Source: Imbricaverruca yamaguchii (Eukaryota > Arthropoda > Thecostraca > Neoverrucidae). From it: 64,000 nt of DNA. The translations under genes were made by a program, and so were the position numbers. Within the stretch, counting starts at the first letter, position 1. Every line of letters begins with the position of its first letter. This document shows positions 60,475-64,000 of the stretch, piece by piece. The stretch is taken from positions 1,008,501-1,072,500 of the forward strand of contig JAOTOL010001523.1 of the NCBI GenBank assembly GCA_034440575.1, in the 5' to 3' direction. The notes beneath the pieces were generated by a model. It saw only the letters and a program-made list of their open reading frames with translations, ran no database searches and was not told where the DNA came from.

Positions 60475-61425
60475 CGATGATGGCCGCTCCAGCGCTTTCA
60501 GCTGCTTCATCTTGGACCGGGGTGACACAGACTGAGAAAAAGCAGATGTTGCAGAACGTGAATAAAGCGCAGGCAGTACCTTGGGGGTAGATTGGAGAAT
60601 GGTCAGTCATGCACCAACCACCGATTGTGATTCGAACTACAGTAGCGGCGAAACTTTTCTGAAGGTGCATCAAACTGACATCGAACTAAACTGCGAAACG
60701 CCTGATATGTGTGATGTGAAAATAATGCATTTGATATTTTTAATTACCGGTTTAACCATGGTCAGTAGCGGATTTAGGGAAGCATAGTTGGGGGATTTGA
60801 AAAGCTACGTACCCATGACACTCTATGTCAAACGCATCGGCCTTTAAGAGATGTTGACAGGTCTTGCCCACTTTCTTTCCAGTTCTTGTGTCTGTCTCCG
60901 CGATGAAAAAAAAACTCCATGTCTGAGACTATATTCACACCTCATCAAGCACTCTTGCGACTGATGTACAAGATTTCCGCGAGAGGCACCATGCATGATA
61001 TTTGCCTCCCATTGTCTCCTTCCTACATATGCTACTCCCTTCCTACATATTCCTACATATGTCTCCTGCAGTGATTTGGCAAAAAGTAGACTTTAACGGA
61101 TTATGCATGGTAATGGTATAGTATGGTAAAGAACGGGCCAGGTATCCGTCGATTATGACATCACTTGGCTTTAAGTCCTGTTTTGCCATTGCTGCTAAGC
61201 TTCTCAGTCGTGGATCCTAGGGTTTCTCACAGAAGGTGTCTGGTATTCGCGTTGCAAAGCGGATAAAATGCATCATTCAAGAAGTGATGTCGGAGCAGCG
61301 TGATGCCGAAAGTCACCATCACTTTCCAACGATTTTCTGCCTTACTAACGTCGTGGCAAACCACATGCATGATTACCGATATGGATATGATGGGGCATCA
61401 TTTTCATGGTGCTATTGATATCAGT
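60475..61425. other. Intron, no gene seen
   Basis: A short CTCCTTCCTACATATG repeat near 61016-61060 is the only structure. Confidence 0.4.
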
Positions 61426-61500
61426 GTTAACATTGATGTTATTGATGCCATTGATACCATTGATACCATTGGTACCATTGATGCCATTGGTGTCGTTGGA
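61425..61500. repeat. 15-bp repeat
   Basis: Degenerate units of ATTGATACC and ATTGATGCC with GATGTT, five to six copies. Confidence 0.88.
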
Positions 61501-61504
61501 CACC

Positions 61505-62190
61505 GCTGGCAGCAACATCCGGGAGAACTGTTTTGCCACGCGGGAGCGGACGGAAGATGTATCTTGGTTGCCGGGATGAATTTTAATCAGCAGCGAGATC
61601 TCGCCCGCTGAATGGAGATGCATCAATCACATGTCTGCCAGGAAAACCTGCGCGAATGTCGCTGCCCCGTCAGCACATCCCACCAGAAGTCGCCAAACCA
61701 GCCCCGAATGAGCCCGCAATGTGGGAGTCCGAATGCCTCCGTCGATCTGCAGTATTTCAGGAGCTTGGTTCCGAAAAATGTCGCCGTGCTGCCAAGGAGT
61801 TCGCCACACTATTTCACCCACATTGCATAGCGTGTGCAGAAAGTTGATCCGGACTCAGTTGAGTCGAGTTCAGCAGAATCTGACAATCCGGCCCGTGCCA
61901 GTGGATTACGGTTCACTGCACACATCTCTGGAGACCGTGGCCAAGGATGTCTGGTGCCGCCTGCGACCACCATAAGTCAGTCATCCGGCTACATTTTGCA
62001 GCATGTGAGGGGGAAACGTCGATTGCAAGTTGCGCTCTGAAAATAAACTGCTTAGGGAATAAGGTCACAGTCGTTTCTCGGTATTCTGCCGAGCAATATT
62101 CCAGCCCTGACGACATCTGCCATTTCCGTGCCTGACATTTGTCAGCACGGTGCCATTTGTAGGGGCATGGCTGTAGAAGAGCCATGCTTA
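61505..62190. other. Intron, no gene seen
   Basis: Short open frames only; the minus-strand frame continuing into the next array is not supported. Confidence 0.4.
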
Positions 62191-62195
62191 CTGTG

Positions 62196-62690
62196 ACAGA
62201 GCTGTCAGAGTTGTCAGAGCTGTCAGAGCTGTCAGTACTGTCAGAGCTGTCGGAGCTGTCAGAGCTACAAGAGTTGTCAGAGCTGTCAGAGTTGTCAGAG
62301 CTGTCAGAGCTGTCAGAGCTGTCAGAGCTGTCAGAGCTGTCAGAGCTGTCAGAGCTGTCAGAGCTGTCAGAGCTGTCAGAGCTGTCAGAGCTGTCAGAGC
62401 TGTCAGAGCTGTCAGAGTTGTCAGAGCTGTCAGAGCTGTCAGAGCTGTCAAGAGCTGTCAGAGCTGTCAGAGCTGCCAGAGCTGTCAGAGCTGTCGGAGC
62501 TGTCAGAGCTGCCAGAGTTGTCAGAGCTGTCAGAGCTGTCAGAGCTGTCAGAGTTGTCAGAGCTGTCAGAGCTGTCAGAGCTGCCAGAGCTGTCAGAGCT
62601 GTCAGAGCTGTCAGAGCTGTCAGAGCTGTCAGAGCTGTCAGAGCTGTCAGAGCTGTCAGAGCTGTCAGAGCTGTGAGAGTTGTCAAAGCT
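62196..62690 (+). repeat. 9-bp minisatellite (GAGCTGTCA), about 54 copies
   Basis: A nearly pure run with rare variants (GAGTTGTCA, GAGCTGCCA, GAGCTACAA). One inserted A at about 62451 shifts phase. The period is three codons, so it reads ELS, RAV, SDS or LTA repeats depending on strand and frame. No start, splice or context supports translation. Confidence 0.97.
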
Positions 62691-62697
62691 GGTACAT

Positions 62698-62914
62698 CCC
62701 ACGACAGATCGACCAATGCACCAGAAATTGTTTATTGGGATCAAAATTTGTTCGCAGGATAATCTTCGGCTCTGAATACGGCTGTGCAAATTTCAGCCCG
62801 ATTCGGCGAAAGGTTTTTGGGCTATAGCCTGGTGCATTATTTTTAGGTCAAATAAGATGTGTTGGTTTGACGATGAATATCTCATAAATAAGAAGCGGAA
62901 AAGGTGGCAAATGT

Positions 62915-62977
<63 letters not shown>

Positions 62978-63115
62978 ATATCCTTAGATATATATATTCA
63001 TATACATCGATATCAGAAGAAAAAGATCAACTGAGACATTTCCGAATTAAAATATCATTATTTACTACATTTGACCTCGTGTCCTCATGACATTGCGACT
63101 TTGTGACCTTCCGTG
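62698..63115 (+). repeat. Interspersed repeat family A, + copy 2, interrupted by (TA)n
   Basis: Matches 13285-13615 from CGACAGATCGACCAATGCAC to GAAGCGGAAAAGGTGGCAAA, then is interrupted by a (TA)n tract and resumes at CAGAAGAAAAAGATCAACTG. It ends CCTCGTGTCCTCATGACATT with GTGACCTTCCGTGACC, as in the inverted copy at 15478. Confidence 0.85.
62913..62990. repeat. (TA)n microsatellite inside family A
   Basis: About 30 TA repeats with TATG interruptions, at a position where the copy at 13285-13615 has only ATTGTATAAATTTCAG. Confidence 0.95.
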
Positions 63116-63121
63116 ACCGCT

Positions 63122-63530
63122 AGCCCATCGAACTGTGTCGGTGCCGGCAGGGTACCTCTGCCCTGGCCTGCCCCGTGACCTGCCATGTCGGTGCCCTGAC
63201 CTGCCCCGTGACCCGCCGTGTCGACGCCGGCAGGATACCTCCGCCCTGTCCTGCCCCGTGACACGCCGTGTCGACGCCGGCAGGATACCTCCGCCCTGTC
63301 CTGCCCCGTGACACGCCGTGTCGACGCCGGCAGGATACCTCCGCCCTGTCCTGCCCCGTGACCTATGTCGGTGCCGGTGGGACCCCGCCCTGACCTCCCG
63401 TGACCCGCCGTGTCGACGCCGGCAGGGTACCTCCGCCCTGACCTGCCCCGTGACCTATGTCGGTGCCGGTAGGGTACCGCCGCCCTGACCTGCCCGTGAC
63501 CCGCCGTGTCGACGCCGGCAGGGTACCGCG
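63122..63530 (+). repeat. 50-bp minisatellite ending in the exon D splice acceptor
   Basis: About eight units with GTGACCCGCCGTGTCGACGC, CGGCAGGGTACC and GCCCTGACCTGCCCC. The period is 50 bp (CAGG at 63231, 63281, 63331). Shorter units with CTATGTCGGTGCCGG are interspersed. The final unit supplies the acceptor of exon D, and exon D starts with the unit's own GGTACCGC. Confidence 0.93.
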
Positions 63531-63664
63531 GCCGACGCTGCCGACGGACCAGCGACGCCTGCCGTCCGACGCCGTGTCGACACGGCGGCACGTGCAGGCC
63601 ACGGCCGGCCGGCTTCACGTGCGTCTGCCCGACAGGCTACGGCGGCACCCTCTGCCACGAGAGG
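63522..63664 (+). CDS. Exon D: end of EGF 2 and complete EGF 3
   Basis: A 143-nt exon, phase 1 to 0. The acceptor at 63520-63521 (GACGCCGGCAG) is poor in pyrimidines but is the only nearby AG that fits exon C in phase. The donor is AGG/GTGAGT at 63665. With exon C the join reads CTCLHGYRGRRC, which gives EGF 2 its sixth cysteine at exactly x8. EGF 3 follows: ACRPTPCRHGGTC, then RPRPAGFTCVCPTGYGGTLC, with x4, x5, x8, x1, x8 spacing and the usual aromatic and glycine residues. It lacks the D-x-D/N-E start expected of calcium-binding EGF modules. An alternative AG at 63552 would be out of phase with exon C. Confidence 0.88.
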
Positions 63665-64000
63665 GTGAGTGCCGTGCCGATCGGCCACGTCTGGCCATCA
63701 CGTCAGTCGCGAGATGGCGCTGGCGAAGGCGGTGCTGCACGCCGCGAAGACGGCGTTGCTTAAGGAGAACGTTGGTGCTCGATTGCGGTCCGTGTAGCGT
63801 TTAAAAAGCGTCCGGGCAAGTTGGCATTGTAGGTACAATTGGTGGTGTCATAATCGTGGTGCTTGGAACATTACATTGCTCACCTGCTCTGAGACTAAAC
63901 GTGGTGATGAGTCCGTGCACTTGCAGCATGTCATGGTATTATCTAGCGATGGATAAACCGACTATGCTTGTTCGATTTAGAAAAGTTCACGGTTCTTTGG
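63665..64000. other. Start of the next intron
   Basis: GTGAGTGCCG begins the intron. Nothing further is seen to the window end. Confidence 0.6.

Noticed and set aside
61913..62716. 267-residue LTA/SDS-rich minus-strand frame
   Set aside because: Product of the 9-bp array; no start context, splice sites or flanking coding sequence.

Overview
The window is animal nuclear DNA. It is AT-leaning, has no dense operon-like coding, and is full of retroelements, tRNA-derived SINEs, compound microsatellites and many different minisatellites. Family types (RNase H-bearing LINEs, a GIY-YIG Penelope-like element, two tRNA-headed SINEs, and a decayed multi-copy gene family I recall from arthropods and cnidarians) suggest an invertebrate, most likely an arthropod and perhaps a crustacean. 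I cannot name the species.

One host gene can be supported, and it spans nearly the whole window on the + strand. Four exons (572-857, 29135-29256, 35442-35580, 63522-63664) fit together as A-B-C-D with matching phases (0/1, 1/0, 0/1, 1/0) and give 690 nt (230 codons) of continuous reading frame. Exon A and the start of B encode a beta-rich extracellular stretch. The rest encodes three EGF-like modules, two of which are completed only across introns of about 6.2 and 27.9 kb. The protein is therefore extracellular or the ectodomain of a membrane protein; I do not recognise which one. First and last exons of the gene lie outside the window.

Everything else is intronic. Layout: 0-5 kb, exon A, a 34-bp array, repeat family B, a SINE and a 38/39-bp palindromic array. 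6-14 kb, an antisense LINE, a full SINE with target-site duplication, a Penelope-like 3' end, a sense LINE fragment and repeat family A. 15-22 kb, an inverted family A copy and large arrays (polypyrimidine, CpG-rich 28-34 bp, two-module 23/35 bp). 22-29 kb, a truncated SINE, several perfect hairpins and an array before exon B. 29-35 kb, a block with similar inverted ends, each followed by (AC)n(AT)n, around a broken LINE. 35-43 kb, exon C and more arrays (74, 21, 19-20 and 40 bp) with long (AC)n and (TA)n tracts. 44-52 kb, SINEs, an inverted family B copy and large 15-bp and 22-bp arrays. 53-55 kb, a disabled transposon-like gene. 55-63.5 kb, 23-bp, 79-bp, 9-bp and 50-bp arrays, a SINE with a perfect 12-bp duplication, and exon D.

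Most long open frames in this window are by-products of stop-free tandem arrays and do not encode proteins. The observation I rate highest is that every exon has a tandem array within about 100 bp, and that the 3' splice site of exon D is itself the last unit of a 50-bp array.
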